DNA from: an uncultured Halieaceae bacterium | GTDB lineage: Bacteria; Pseudomonadota; Gammaproteobacteria; Pseudomonadales; Halieaceae | NCBI GenBank assembly: GCA_913052635.1 | Contig: CAJXDE010000009.1 | Location: 1-38,935 of the forward strand | Length of the DNA: 38,935 bases | Reading direction: 5' to 3' | In this document: in pieces, positions 1 through 7,130 of the stretch | How positions within the stretch are numbered: position 1 is the first letter of the stretch | Layout of the letters: every line of letters starts with the position of its first letter | Program-made: the position numbers and the translations under genes | Notes under the pieces: model-generated | Told to the model about the DNA's origin: nothing | The model's database searches: none | What the model saw: the letters and a program-made list of their open reading frames with translations, nothing else

Positions 1-2
1 TG

Positions 3-182
3 CAAACAGCCGTGATCAGCCGGGACATGGTCGCGGTATTTCTCACGACTCTGGTTCTTGCCCTTGGAGCGCTGTGGCGTTGGAATGGGGAGACCGAATC
101 CGGCACGTTGGGGCGAGGAACAGGGTTGCTGCTGCTGTCTCTCTACATCGCTTATTACGGCTGGCTCTTTTTAGCGCCTTGA
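3..182 (+). CDS. yrbG: C-terminal end of a calcium/sodium antiporter (YrbG/CaCA family), truncated by the window edge
   Basis: Frame 3 is open from the first base to a TGA at 180-182 and encodes about 59 residues. They include two hydrophobic stretches (around VFLTTLVLALGALW and GLLLLSLYIAYYGWLFL) separated by a short polar, glycine-containing loop. This is the usual end of CaCA-family inner-membrane cation antiporters, which finish with a transmembrane helix after a GRG-type loop. yrbG lies immediately upstream of kdsD in many Gammaproteobacteria, and the kdsD start is only 22 bp downstream, so the two are probably co-transcribed. Only the tail is visible, so the assignment rests on hydrophobicity and position. 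The catalytic repeats are outside the window. Confidence 0.7.
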   Translation, partial: QTAVISRDMVAVFLTTLVLALGALWRWNGETESGTLGRGTGLLLLSLYIAYYGWLFLAP

Positions 183-204
183 CTGAGTCCTGAAACTACA
201 AAAC

Positions 205-1185
205 ATGGCCAACCACACCGATCAATTTTTCGTCGACTCTGCGCAGAGAACCATCTCAATGGAGGCGGACGCGGTGTCTGCGCTGAGCAGCGCACTGGGC
301 CCACCCTTTGCAGCCGCCTGTCAGTGCGTCCTCGGCACGACTGGCCGCGTGGTGGTGACGGGCATGGGCAAAAGCGGACATATCGCTGGCAAAATTGCGG
401 CCACACTGGCCAGCACTGGCACGCCGGCTTTTTTTGTGCACCCCGGTGAAGCGTCCCATGGCGACATGGGCATGATCACCGCGAGCGACTGTGTGATCGC
501 GCTGTCCAATAGCGGCAGCACGCACGAGATCCTAACGCTTTTGCCTCTGATCAAGCGCCTCGGTGTCCCGCTGATCAGCATGACTGGGAGTGATAGCTCC
601 GAACTCGCACAGGCCGCCGACGTGCATCTACTGGCCTCGGTGGAAACAGAAGCCTGCCCATTGAATCTGGCACCGACGTCCAGCACGACCGTTGCACTGG
701 TCATGGGCGACGCGCTGGCGATCGCTATTCTGGAGGCGCGGGGTTTCACAGCAGAGGAATTCGCCTTCTCCCACCCCGGTGGTGCACTGGGCAAGCGATT
801 GCTGCTTCGCGTTGCCGATGTCATGGTCAGCGGCAGCGACATTCCGGCAATCACACCCAACGCGATGCTGTCCGATGCGATTGTAGAGATGACCCAGAAA
901 GGCCTGGGCATGACCACCATCGCTACAGCCGACCAGCGACTGCTGGGCATCTTTACAGACGGCGATCTACGCCGAGCGGTCGAAACTGGCACCGATTTGC
1001 GCGCCACACCTCTCACTGAGGCGATGACCGCCGACGCCCGCACCATTCATCAGGAGTTGTTGGCCGCCGAGGCGATGGCCCTGATGGAAAGGCATCAAAT
1101 CAGCGCCTTGGTGGTGGTTGATGATCAGGACACGATTCTCGGCATCGTCACGCTGCTAGCGCTGCTGCAGGCGGGACTCTCATGA
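205..1185 (+). CDS. kdsD: Arabinose-5-phosphate isomerase KdsD
   Basis: Converts D-ribulose 5-phosphate to D-arabinose 5-phosphate, the first step of Kdo synthesis for lipopolysaccharide, in the cytoplasm. The 326-residue product matches the family length (about 328). An N-terminal SIS domain spans roughly residues 35-180, with the phosphosugar-binding segment GMGKSGHIAGKIAATLAS and the downstream SNSGST motif. Two CBS domains follow at about 205-262 and 270-324, the second ending in ILGIVTLLALL. The ATG at 205 has only a weak ribosome-binding site. It was kept because it gives the full-length N-terminus. The stop overlaps the kdsC start by 4 bp (ATGA), so the two genes are translationally coupled. 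Confidence 0.95.
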   Translation: MANHTDQFFVDSAQRTISMEADAVSALSSALGPPFAAACQCVLGTTGRVVVTGMGKSGHIAGKIAATLASTGTPAFFVHPGEASHGDMGMITASDCVIALSNSGSTHEILTLLPLIKRLGVPLISMTGSDSSELAQAADVHLLASVETEACPLNLAPTSSTTVALVMGDALAIAILEARGFTAEEFAFSHPGGALGKRLLLRVADVMVSGSDIPAITPNAMLSDAIVEMTQKGLGMTTIATADQRLLGIFTDGDLRRAVETGTDLRATPLTEAMTADARTIHQELLAAEAMALMERHQISALVVVDDQDTILGIVTLLALLQAGLS

Positions 1186-1706
1186 CAGGTCGCGCGGCAC
1201 AGAAGGCGGAGTCAATCAAGCTGGTCGCGCTGGATGTCGACGGCGTGATGACCGACGGCACGCTGTTTTACCGGGCCATGTCAGAGCCCGAGACCAAGTC
1301 CTTCAACATTAAGGATGGACTAGGCATCAAGCTGCTGCAGCGCTGTGATATCGATGTGGCGATCATCACGGGCAGATCTTCAGAGGCGCTGGAAAGGCGC
1401 GTTGGCGAACTGGGGATCGCTACAGTGATTCAGGGCCGTGAAGACAAGGGTCCAGCGCTCAAAGAGTTACTGAGAGCAAAGGAGCTCAGCGCCGCTGAGG
1501 TGGCCTATATGGGGGACGACCTGCCTGATCTGGGCGCTCTCCGTCTGGCGGGGCTGGCCACCTGCCCCAATGACGCGGTTGTAGCTGTTCGTGAGTATGC
1601 AGATTGGATCGCGCCGTTGCCGGGAGGGGCAGGTGCCGTTCGGGCACTGGCCGATTTTATTTTGCAATCTCAGGGTCGCCTGTCTGATGTGATCAGGACT
1701 TTCTGA
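1182..1706 (+). CDS. kdsC: 3-deoxy-D-manno-octulosonate 8-phosphate phosphatase KdsC
   Basis: Dephosphorylates Kdo 8-phosphate to Kdo. It is a HAD-superfamily phosphatase of the compact, capless type that works as a tetramer. The 174-residue protein shows the nucleophile motif DVDGVMTDG near residues 19-27, motif II in IITGRSSEA, and the late acidic motif GDDLPDLG, in the expected order and spacing. Length is typical for the family. It starts inside the kdsD stop (ATGA overlap) and its own stop shares one base with the lptC start (TGATG), so kdsD, kdsC and lptC read as one tightly coupled operon that links Kdo supply to LPS export. Confidence 0.95.
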   Translation: MTGRAAQKAESIKLVALDVDGVMTDGTLFYRAMSEPETKSFNIKDGLGIKLLQRCDIDVAIITGRSSEALERRVGELGIATVIQGREDKGPALKELLRAKELSAAEVAYMGDDLPDLGALRLAGLATCPNDAVVAVREYADWIAPLPGGAGAVRALADFILQSQGRLSDVIRTF

Positions 1707-2242
1707 TGAAAGGCGCTGTGATCACCGTGGGCATGGTCGCGCTGGGCATCGCACTCTGGCAGTCATTCGCTCCCGAATCCTCGCCCGTCCAGCAAATTGA
1801 TCTGGAGGAAGAGCTGATCGCGAGCTATCTGCGCGAAGGGACGCGACGGCATTTTTCTCAGCACGGCGTCGCCGCGGATGTTCTGGAAATCGGTGAGGCG
1901 ACCCGATGGCAGAGCAGCGAGGAGACCACTCTCAGGGACATTCGTTATCAAACGCAGGCAGAACACGGCGCGGTTTGGGATATCGACGCAGCGGCAGGGA
2001 TTTTCTTTGAGGATCTCAATGAACTTGAACTCAAAAATGGAGTCACAATACTTGAGCTGACCCGAGACGCGACGATGCAGACACAGTCTATGCATCTTTA
2101 CATGAACCAAAAGCGTGCCCAGGGGGAGCAAGAAGTGGTAATAACAGGCCGAGGCAGTCGCACGTCAGGCTCGGCATTTGAGCTGGATTTGCAAAGCAGC
2201 ATGGCGACCCTGAAGGGCGACGTCAGAACAGAATATGAATAA
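1706..2242 (+). CDS. lptC: LPS export protein LptC
   Basis: Bitopic inner-membrane protein that receives LPS from the LptB2FG transporter and passes it to periplasmic LptA. The 178-residue product has one N-terminal hydrophobic segment (about residues 4-20, VITVGMVALGIALWQ) followed by a soluble domain rich in beta-strand-like sequence, as expected for the Lpt beta-jellyroll. Sequence identity within LptC families is low. The assignment therefore relies mainly on topology, length (E. coli LptC is about 191) and position between kdsC and lptA, which is the canonical order. The start codon shares one base with the kdsC stop. Confidence 0.9.
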   Translation: MKGAVITVGMVALGIALWQSFAPESSPVQQIDLEEELIASYLREGTRRHFSQHGVAADVLEIGEATRWQSSEETTLRDIRYQTQAEHGAVWDIDAAAGIFFEDLNELELKNGVTILELTRDATMQTQSMHLYMNQKRAQGEQEVVITGRGSRTSGSAFELDLQSSMATLKGDVRTEYE

Positions 2243-2257
2243 CGACCATGCCGAAAG

Positions 2258-2815
2258 ATGCCTAGCAACATGCCTGACGTGCCTCGCTTGAAGCGCTCAT
2301 TGCTCACATTGCTACTCACGCTGATGGGCCTGCCTTTCTCTCACGGGGCCGTGGCGTTGGACTCGGATCGGGAGCAACCCATCCAGATTGTTGCGGACGT
2401 TGCGGTCAGGGATGAACTGGCAGGCGAAACCCGCTACGAAGGCAATGTGGTCCTCACCCAAGGGTCGCTGGTGATCACTGCGGATACGCTCTCTATCAGC
2501 CATAACATCGACGAAGCCGATAAAATCGTCGCTACCGGGAAGCCTGCGACGCTGGTGCAACAACCGACACCCGACCAGACGCCCGTCGACGCCTCGGCAC
2601 TACGCATTGAATATGTCAGGTCTCAGGATCTTGTTCGGTTACTGAAAAATGCACGGATCGCACAGGACGGCTCTACGCTGTCTGGTAGTCAAATAGATTA
2701 TCTCGTTAGTCAGCGTACTGTTAGGGCGGCAGGCACACCGGGCGCTGAAGGGACCGGTCGGGTAGAGGTTGTGATCCCACCAGAAAATCTGCGCGGTGAT
2801 GCTTCCGATGGCTAG
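2258..2815 (+). CDS. lptA: Periplasmic LPS-binding protein LptA
   Basis: Periplasmic bridge protein that oligomerises between LptC and the outer-membrane LptD/E translocon to carry LPS. The 185-residue ORF has a cleavable signal peptide ([23 protein letters not shown], cleavage probably near residue 33). The OstA-type domain then begins with [41 protein letters not shown], a typical LptA opening. Two ATGs are possible, at 2258 and 2270, and neither has a strong ribosome-binding site. The second would give a more conventional signal-peptide length. The 3' end overlaps the lptB start. The two genes usually form a sigma-E responsive unit elsewhere, but no such promoter was recognised here. Confidence 0.93.
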   Translation: MPSNMPDVPRLKRSLLTLLLTLMGLPFSHGAVALDSDREQPIQIVADVAVRDELAGETRYEGNVVLTQGSLVITADTLSISHNIDEADKIVATGKPATLVQQPTPDQTPVDASALRIEYVRSQDLVRLLKNARIAQDGSTLSGSQIDYLVSQRTVRAAGTPGAEGTGRVEVVIPPENLRGDASDG

Positions 2816-3536
2816 CACCCTCAGCGCACATCATCTCGCCAAGGCCTATGGCGGTCGGCCCGTCGTGAAGGACGTGTCGCTGCAAGTCAGCGCGGGGGAA
2901 ATCGTCGGTTTGCTGGGCCCGAATGGCGCCGGCAAAACCACCTGCTTTTACATGATCGTGGGTCTTGTGGAGGCAGATGCCGGTGATATCCGCCTCGATG
3001 ACGAATCGCTGATGGCCATGCCAATGCACCGCAGGGCCCGCGCAGGCATCGGCTATCTGCCGCAGGAAGCATCAGTTTTTCGACAGCTCTCGGTGCGAGA
3101 TAACCTGTTGGCGATTCTTGAGACACGCTCCGAACTGACGCGAGCGACGCGCCATACATTGGCCGAGTCACTACTCGAGGAATTTAATGTCGGCCATTTG
3201 GCTGATTCCTTGGGGCAGGCCCTGTCTGGCGGCGAACGCCGGCGGGTCGAAATCGCTCGTGCGCTCGCCACTGAGCCCACTGTGATTCTCCTCGATGAAC
3301 CCTTTGCGGGCGTCGATCCGATCTCCATTTCCGATATCAAAGACATCATCTCTCATCTCAAAGCCCGCGACATTGGCGTGCTGATCACGGACCACAATGT
3401 CCGTGAAACCCTGGATATTTGCGAACGCGCCTACATCGTGGGCGAAGGGCACGTCATCGCATCCGGTACGCCGATCGAGGTGCTGGCCAATGACAGGGTT
3501 CGGGAAACCTACCTTGGAGAGCACTTCTCCCTCTGA
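2808..3536 (+). CDS. lptB: LPS export ABC transporter ATPase LptB
   Basis: Cytoplasmic ATPase that powers LPS extraction from the inner membrane with LptF and LptG, which are not in this window. The sequence shows Walker [10 protein letters not shown], the Q-loop region [10 protein letters not shown], the ABC signature LSGGERRR, Walker B VILLDEPF and the switch histidine in LITDHN. The ORF track begins at a GTG (2796), and an ATG follows directly at 2799. I chose the ATG at 2808 because it yields [14 protein letters not shown], which aligns with the usual LptB N-terminus and gives 242 residues. With this start it overlaps lptA by 8 bp. Confidence 0.95.
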   Translation: MASTLSAHHLAKAYGGRPVVKDVSLQVSAGEIVGLLGPNGAGKTTCFYMIVGLVEADAGDIRLDDESLMAMPMHRRARAGIGYLPQEASVFRQLSVRDNLLAILETRSELTRATRHTLAESLLEEFNVGHLADSLGQALSGGERRRVEIARALATEPTVILLDEPFAGVDPISISDIKDIISHLKARDIGVLITDHNVRETLDICERAYIVGEGHVIASGTPIEVLANDRVRETYLGEHFSL

Positions 3537-3621
3537 ATGCAAACCGACACGGCAGAAGCCCTGCCGCCTGCAGCACTCATTTACCGCATTCTCGAGCGCG
3601 CCACTGAAAAAAAACGGTGGG

Positions 3622-3657
3622 TTTGACTCATTCGACTCATTTAACTCATTTGATTAA
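3622..3657 (+). repeat. Four degenerate 9-bp tandem repeats between lptB and rpoN
   Basis: Four consecutive 9-bp units, TTTGACTCA, TTCGACTCA, TTTAACTCA and TTTGATTAA, lie about 80 bp upstream of the rpoN start. Because the period is a multiple of three, one reading frame gives FDSFDSFNSFD. That is a consequence of the repeat rather than evidence for a protein. Each of the first three units carries the core ACTCA. The array sits just upstream of the candidate rpoN promoter, so it could be a regulator-binding array or a slipped-strand minisatellite. Sequence alone does not decide between these. Confidence 0.7.
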
Positions 3658-3679
3658 GGCAATTTCCTTGCCAACTTCT

Positions 3680-3707
3680 TTGCACGACCACGTTGGAGCG
3701 ATACACT
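3680..3707 (+). promoter_or_regulatory. Candidate sigma-70 promoter for rpoN
   Basis: TTGCAC (3680-3685) and TACACT (3702-3707) are separated by 16 bp and would start transcription about 20 bp before the rpoN ATG at 3736. It is the best match to a housekeeping promoter in the 199-bp lptB-rpoN gap. The -10 element matches the consensus at four of six bases. Read-through from the lpt operon is also possible, since no terminator is visible. Confidence 0.4.
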
Positions 3708-3735
3708 GACTCCCCAGCGAGCGATTACCCGTGGT

Positions 3736-5136
3736 ATGAAACAAGCGCTTCAGCTCAAGCTAGGGCAGCAACTGGCCCTGACGCCGCAACTGCAGCAGGC
3801 CATCAAATTGCTGCAGTTGAGTACCGTCGATCTGCAACAAATCATTGAAGAGACGCTGGAAAGCAATGCGCTGCTCGAGCGTGAGAATGAACAGCCTGAG
3901 GAGATTGACCTCGATTTTGCTGAGGCAACCGCGTCAGAGGACGGCACCGAAGATCTGGCCGTAGACACCGTTTGGGAAGACGTACTCCCCTCCTCGGCAC
4001 CGCCGATACCCGGCCCTGCTGCCGAGGCCGATTTCTCCGAACAGGATTCAGAAGAGGAATCTCTGCGGGACCATTTGCTTTGGCAGCTGAACCTGACGCG
4101 TTTTTCAGACACCGACCGTCTGATCGCGATGGCGCTGATTGATGCTATCGACAGCGATGGCCGTCTGACGCAAACCGCAGAGGACATTCACGCCGATCTC
4201 GGCCTGGACGATGTTGAGCTCGACGAGGTGCTCGCTGTTCTGCATCGCTTACAGCACTTCGAGCCGCCGGGCATATTCGCGGCAGATTTGCGCGAGTGTC
4301 TGCTCATCCAGCTCAGGCAGCTACCCACCGATACACCTTGTCGAGATATTGCGGGGGCGCTCGTCAGCCGCCACCTTGCGCAGCTCCCCACAGCGCCTCC
4401 CCGCCAACTGGCCAGAAAACTCCGTGCAAGCGAGCGCGAACTTGACGGGGCGATCCAATTGATTCGCTCGCTTGATCCAACGCCCGGCGCCTCAATCGGC
4501 AGTGAGCAAACGGAGTACGTCACACCAGACGTTTTTGTCCGGCTGAGCGACAGCCGCTGGCAGGTGGAACTGAACCCTGAAGTCGCCCCGCGACTGCGAG
4601 TGAATGAACACTATGTTGCCATGCTGAGCGACGGATCGGCTGCCGACAGGGGGTATGTCAAAGAGCAGTTGCAGGAAGCTCGCTGGTTCATGAAGAGCTT
4701 GCAAAGCCGGAGTGAGACATTGCTCAAAGTCGCAGCCAAGATCGTCGAGCACCAAAAAGCCTTTCTGGAGGTCGGTGAAATCGGTATGAAACCATTGGTG
4801 CTCGCAGATATCGCCGCGGAGGTAGATCTCCACGAGTCCACTGTATCCCGCGCGACGACCAGAAAATACATGCACACACCGAGGGGCACTTTCGAACTGA
4901 AGTACTTCTTCTCCAGCCGAGTGACGGGCGATGAAGGCGACGACATTGCCTCAACCGCCATCAAGGCTGTGATCAAACAATTGGTCGCCGAGGAGGATGT
5001 CCGCAAACCGCTCAGCGATTCCAAATTGTGTGCGCTGCTCAAGGAACGGGATATGACAGTGGCTCGCAGAACGATCGCCAAGTATCGCGAACAGCTTGCA
5101 ATCCCTCCCTCAAATGAACGCAAACGTCTAAACTGA
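3736..5136 (+). CDS. rpoN: RNA polymerase sigma-54 factor RpoN
   Basis: Alternative sigma factor for enhancer-dependent promoters, classically for nitrogen assimilation, motility and related functions. Region I is recognisable at the start: MKQALQLKLGQQLALTPQLQQAIKLLQLS, rich in glutamine and leucine. An acidic region II follows (about residues 50-115), then the core-binding domain. The C-terminal DNA-binding part contains the helix-turn-helix region (LADIAAEVDLHESTVSRATTRKYM) and the diagnostic RpoN box ARRTIAKYRE near residue 445. Length is 466 residues, against about 477 in E. coli. It sits in its usual place between lptB and hpf. There is no obvious Shine-Dalgarno sequence before the ATG. 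Confidence 0.97.
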   Translation: MKQALQLKLGQQLALTPQLQQAIKLLQLSTVDLQQIIEETLESNALLERENEQPEEIDLDFAEATASEDGTEDLAVDTVWEDVLPSSAPPIPGPAAEADFSEQDSEEESLRDHLLWQLNLTRFSDTDRLIAMALIDAIDSDGRLTQTAEDIHADLGLDDVELDEVLAVLHRLQHFEPPGIFAADLRECLLIQLRQLPTDTPCRDIAGALVSRHLAQLPTAPPRQLARKLRASERELDGAIQLIRSLDPTPGASIGSEQTEYVTPDVFVRLSDSRWQVELNPEVAPRLRVNEHYVAMLSDGSAADRGYVKEQLQEARWFMKSLQSRSETLLKVAAKIVEHQKAFLEVGEIGMKPLVLADIAAEVDLHESTVSRATTRKYMHTPRGTFELKYFFSSRVTGDEGDDIASTAIKAVIKQLVAEEDVRKPLSDSKLCALLKERDMTVARRTIAKYREQLAIPPSNERKRLN

Positions 5137-5165
5137 ATTGGCAAGATTCGGCCAAGGAGTGAGCA

Positions 5166-5453
5166 ATGAACCTGACTATTAGTGGACACCACATGGATGT
5201 GACGCCAGCTATCCGACAGCACGTCGAGGAGAAACTAGTCCCGATTGAACGTCATGGTGATCACATCACCCGCATAGAGGTGACGTTGGTTGTCGAGAAG
5301 CACTTACACAAGGCAGAGGCCAACTTGCACGTCGCAGGCGCGGATCTCTTCGCCTCATCGGAATCGGATGATATGTATGCCGCTATCGACTCACTCGCCT
5401 ACAAGCTGGATCGACAGGTCATCAAACACAAGGAAAAACATCGAGGCCATTGA
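5166..5453 (+). CDS. hpf: Short ribosome hibernation promoting factor Hpf
   Basis: Binds the decoding centre of the 30S subunit and promotes inactive 100S dimers in stationary phase. The 95-residue protein is the short HPF/YfiA type. It begins MNLTISGHHMDVTPAIRQHVEEKL and ends with DDMYAAIDSLAYKLDRQVIKHKEKHRGH, the beta-alpha-beta-beta-beta-alpha fold signature with a basic C-terminal helix. A good ribosome-binding site (AAGGAGTGAG) precedes the ATG by about six bases, stronger than those of its neighbours, which fits high-level expression. It lies 29 bp after rpoN and 3 bp before ptsN, the standard arrangement. Confidence 0.95.
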   Translation: MNLTISGHHMDVTPAIRQHVEEKLVPIERHGDHITRIEVTLVVEKHLHKAEANLHVAGADLFASSESDDMYAAIDSLAYKLDRQVIKHKEKHRGH

Positions 5454-5456
5454 TCG

Positions 5457-5918
5457 ATGTCTGACCCAAGCGCAGTGACACTAGGTCACTTTCAGCTGCT
5501 GAGCGAGCAGTCTCTTCTTAGCAAAAAGCGCGTGTTTGAGCGTGCGGCTGAGGCGATGGGCGCCGCGCTAAATCTCAGCAGCGAAAACATTTATCGCGCA
5601 CTGCTGGCACGAGAGAAGCTTGGCAGCACGGCCATCGGAGAAGGTATCGCCATCCCCCATTGCCGCATCGATGAATGCGCTGAGGCGGTCGGGTGTCTCG
5701 TAACCTTGCAGGAGCCTATCGACTTCGGATCCACAGACGGCCGAGACGTCGATGTCATTTTCGTGCTGCTGGTGCCCGAAGAGGCGACACAGGCTCATTT
5801 GAATTTACTGGCCGCCCTGGCACGAAGTTTCTCAAACGCCGACCTACGCAACCGCGTGCGCCAGACGCTTGACCCGGAAGAATTGAGACAACTCCTGTTG
5901 AACGGTGAGGCGACATGA
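5457..5918 (+). CDS. ptsN: PTS IIA-like nitrogen regulatory protein PtsN (EIIA-Ntr)
   Basis: Phosphoryl acceptor of the nitrogen-related phosphotransferase system. It has a regulatory role, for example in potassium and nitrogen homeostasis in other Proteobacteria, rather than sugar transport. The 153-residue protein is a PTS EIIA type-2 domain, with the phosphorylated histidine at about residue 68 in the motif IAIPHCRID. Further conserved stretches are GSTAIGEGIAIPH and DVDVIFVLLVPEEATQAHLNLLAALARSF. The ATG lies 3 bp after the hpf stop. The end overlaps rapZ by 4 bp (ATGA). The cognate phosphocarrier gene ptsO follows two genes later, and the enzyme I partner (PtsP) is not in the window. Confidence 0.95.
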   Translation: MSDPSAVTLGHFQLLSEQSLLSKKRVFERAAEAMGAALNLSSENIYRALLAREKLGSTAIGEGIAIPHCRIDECAEAVGCLVTLQEPIDFGSTDGRDVDVIFVLLVPEEATQAHLNLLAALARSFSNADLRNRVRQTLDPEELRQLLLNGEAT

Positions 5919-6787
5919 CGCCCAAACTCATCATCATCAGCGGCAGCTCAGGCGCAGGTAAGAGTAGCGCGCTGAGACTCCTTGAGGACGAGGGATACTA
6001 CTGCGTGGACAATCTCCCCCCGAGGCTATTACCCGAGTTCTCGGGGGAGATAGTGGGTCACCAGGAATATGAACGTTTCCGGGGCGTTGCCGTCTGCGTC
6101 GATGCGCGCGCTGTTAAAAGCGGGATCCAGAATAATTCCGAATTGATGTCACATCTGGCAGCGCTACCGGATCGGCTGATCATCTTTTTGGATGCGCAAC
6201 CTCATGTGCTATTAAAACGGTTCAGCGAGACCCGGCGCAGACACCCGCTCGCGGGACCCAACAACTCTCTACCCGAGGCGATTTCACGCGAAAGGAAACA
6301 TCTTGAGCCGATTGCGGCGAATGCGGATCTGCTCATCGATACCACTGATCTCACGCCGCGAGCACTGCGGGATATGATCACCAGTCGACTCGTTCAGCAA
6401 CGAGATGGGCTCTCAGTACTGTTCGAGTCTTTTGCTTTCAAACGCGGTGTCCCAACCGATGCCGACTTTGTCTTTGATGCCCGAGCTTTGCCTAACCCCT
6501 ATTGGCAGGACGAACTTCGCTCTCAGACCGGCCTCGACACAGAGGTCATCCAGTTTCTGGAAAAAGACGTACGCTGCCTGGCTTTTTTCGCCAAGCTGAA
6601 AGACTTCATCGCCAGTGTTTTACGTGACTTCGATCAGTCAGATCGGAGCTATATGACAATTGCTATCGGTTGCACTGGCGGTCAGCATCGCTCCGTTTAT
6701 CTGACCGAGAAGTTACATCGAGACCTGATCACGCAGTTTCCTGCGGCGCAAATTCGGCATCGCGATCTGCAGGAGCCCGGCAGCTGA
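5915..6787 (+). CDS. rapZ: RNase adapter protein RapZ
   Basis: In enterobacteria RapZ binds GlmZ/GlmY small RNAs and guides RNase E, controlling glucosamine-6-phosphate synthase. In other lineages the role is less clear. The 290-residue product has the N-terminal P-loop GSSGAGKSSALRLLED, the conserved GYYCVDNLPPRLL segment, DARALPNPYW near residue 190 and the C-terminal GCTGGQHRSVYL motif that is characteristic of the family (formerly YvcJ/YhbJ). The start overlaps the ptsN stop (ATGA). Gene order ptsN-rapZ-ptsO is canonical. No GlmZ-like RNA was recognised nearby. Confidence 0.95.
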   Translation: MTPKLIIISGSSGAGKSSALRLLEDEGYYCVDNLPPRLLPEFSGEIVGHQEYERFRGVAVCVDARAVKSGIQNNSELMSHLAALPDRLIIFLDAQPHVLLKRFSETRRRHPLAGPNNSLPEAISRERKHLEPIAANADLLIDTTDLTPRALRDMITSRLVQQRDGLSVLFESFAFKRGVPTDADFVFDARALPNPYWQDELRSQTGLDTEVIQFLEKDVRCLAFFAKLKDFIASVLRDFDQSDRSYMTIAIGCTGGQHRSVYLTEKLHRDLITQFPAAQIRHRDLQEPGS

Positions 6788-6789
6788 AA

Positions 6790-7056
6790 ATGGAAAAGAT
6801 GATCAAGGTCATTAATCCGCTTGGCCTACATGCCCGCCCCGCCGCCAAAGTAGTGGACTGTGCGGCCAGATTTAACAGCGCTATCCGTATCAGCTACCAG
6901 AATCAGGAGATCGACGCGAAAAGCATCATGTCAGTGCTCATGCTGGCTGCACCTTTTGATGCTGAGCTGAGCGTGGCGATCACTGGTGATGACGAAAACG
7001 ACGCAATGACGGCGCTGGAAACGCTTTTTGCCAACGGGTTTGACGAGCTGGAATAA
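6790..7056 (+). CDS. ptsO: Phosphocarrier protein NPr (HPr family)
   Basis: HPr-like carrier that moves a phosphoryl group from enzyme I-Ntr to EIIA-Ntr. The active-site motif GLHARPAAK (histidine at about residue 14) and the second conserved segment AKSIMSVLMLAA around the regulatory serine are both present. The ORF track starts far upstream at 6670, but those extra residues fall inside rapZ and have no HPr character. I place the start at the ATG at 6790, 2 bp after the rapZ stop, giving 88 residues. An ATG at 6799 (MIKVINPLG) is also possible. Length and context fit NPr rather than sugar-PTS HPr, since no ptsI or crr is adjacent. Confidence 0.92.
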   Translation: MEKMIKVINPLGLHARPAAKVVDCAARFNSAIRISYQNQEIDAKSIMSVLMLAAPFDAELSVAITGDDENDAMTALETLFANGFDELE

Positions 7057-7115
7057 GTCACAAAGGCATTTTCGCGGGTAGATCTTCAGAGTCGGTAGCG
7101 GATAATGGCGGCCTC

Positions 7116-7124
7116 AAAGGAGGT
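7116..7124 (+). promoter_or_regulatory. Strong Shine-Dalgarno that fixes a TTG start for mgtE
   Basis: AAAGGAGGT is close to a perfect anti-16S complement and is followed after 6 bases by TTG at 7131. No ATG or GTG is comparably placed, so the TTG is the start of mgtE. The strong site with a weak initiator is the notable combination. Confidence 0.8.
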
Positions 7125-7130
7125 CCCGCG

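Noticed and set aside
321-1046. 241-residue minus-strand ORF antisense to kdsD
   Set aside because: It lies wholly opposite a confident gene, has no recognisable domain, and has the composition expected of a shadow frame in GC-rich DNA.
3537-3626. 29-codon ORF directly after the lptB stop, as a real gene
   Set aside because: Adjacent ATG placement is suggestive, but there is no Shine-Dalgarno of its own and no recognised homology. It is kept only as part of a finding.
3397-3657. 86-residue ORF ending FDSFDSFNSFD after lptB
   Set aside because: Its first part is an off-frame reading of lptB, and the end is simply the translation of the 9-bp tandem repeat.
3622-3657. CRISPR-like array
   Set aside because: The 9-bp units are contiguous with no spacers, and no cas gene is present.
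4611-5222. 203-residue minus-strand ORF opposite rpoN and hpf
   Set aside because: Shadow of the highly conserved rpoN C-terminus, with no independent evidence of coding.
6670-6789. Extended N-terminus of ptsO in the ORF track
   Set aside because: These codons lie inside rapZ and give no HPr-like sequence. The HPr fold begins at the ATG at 6790.
7057-7130. Magnesium-sensing riboswitch before mgtE
   Set aside because: The 74-bp gap is too short for an M-box, and no matching secondary structure was seen.
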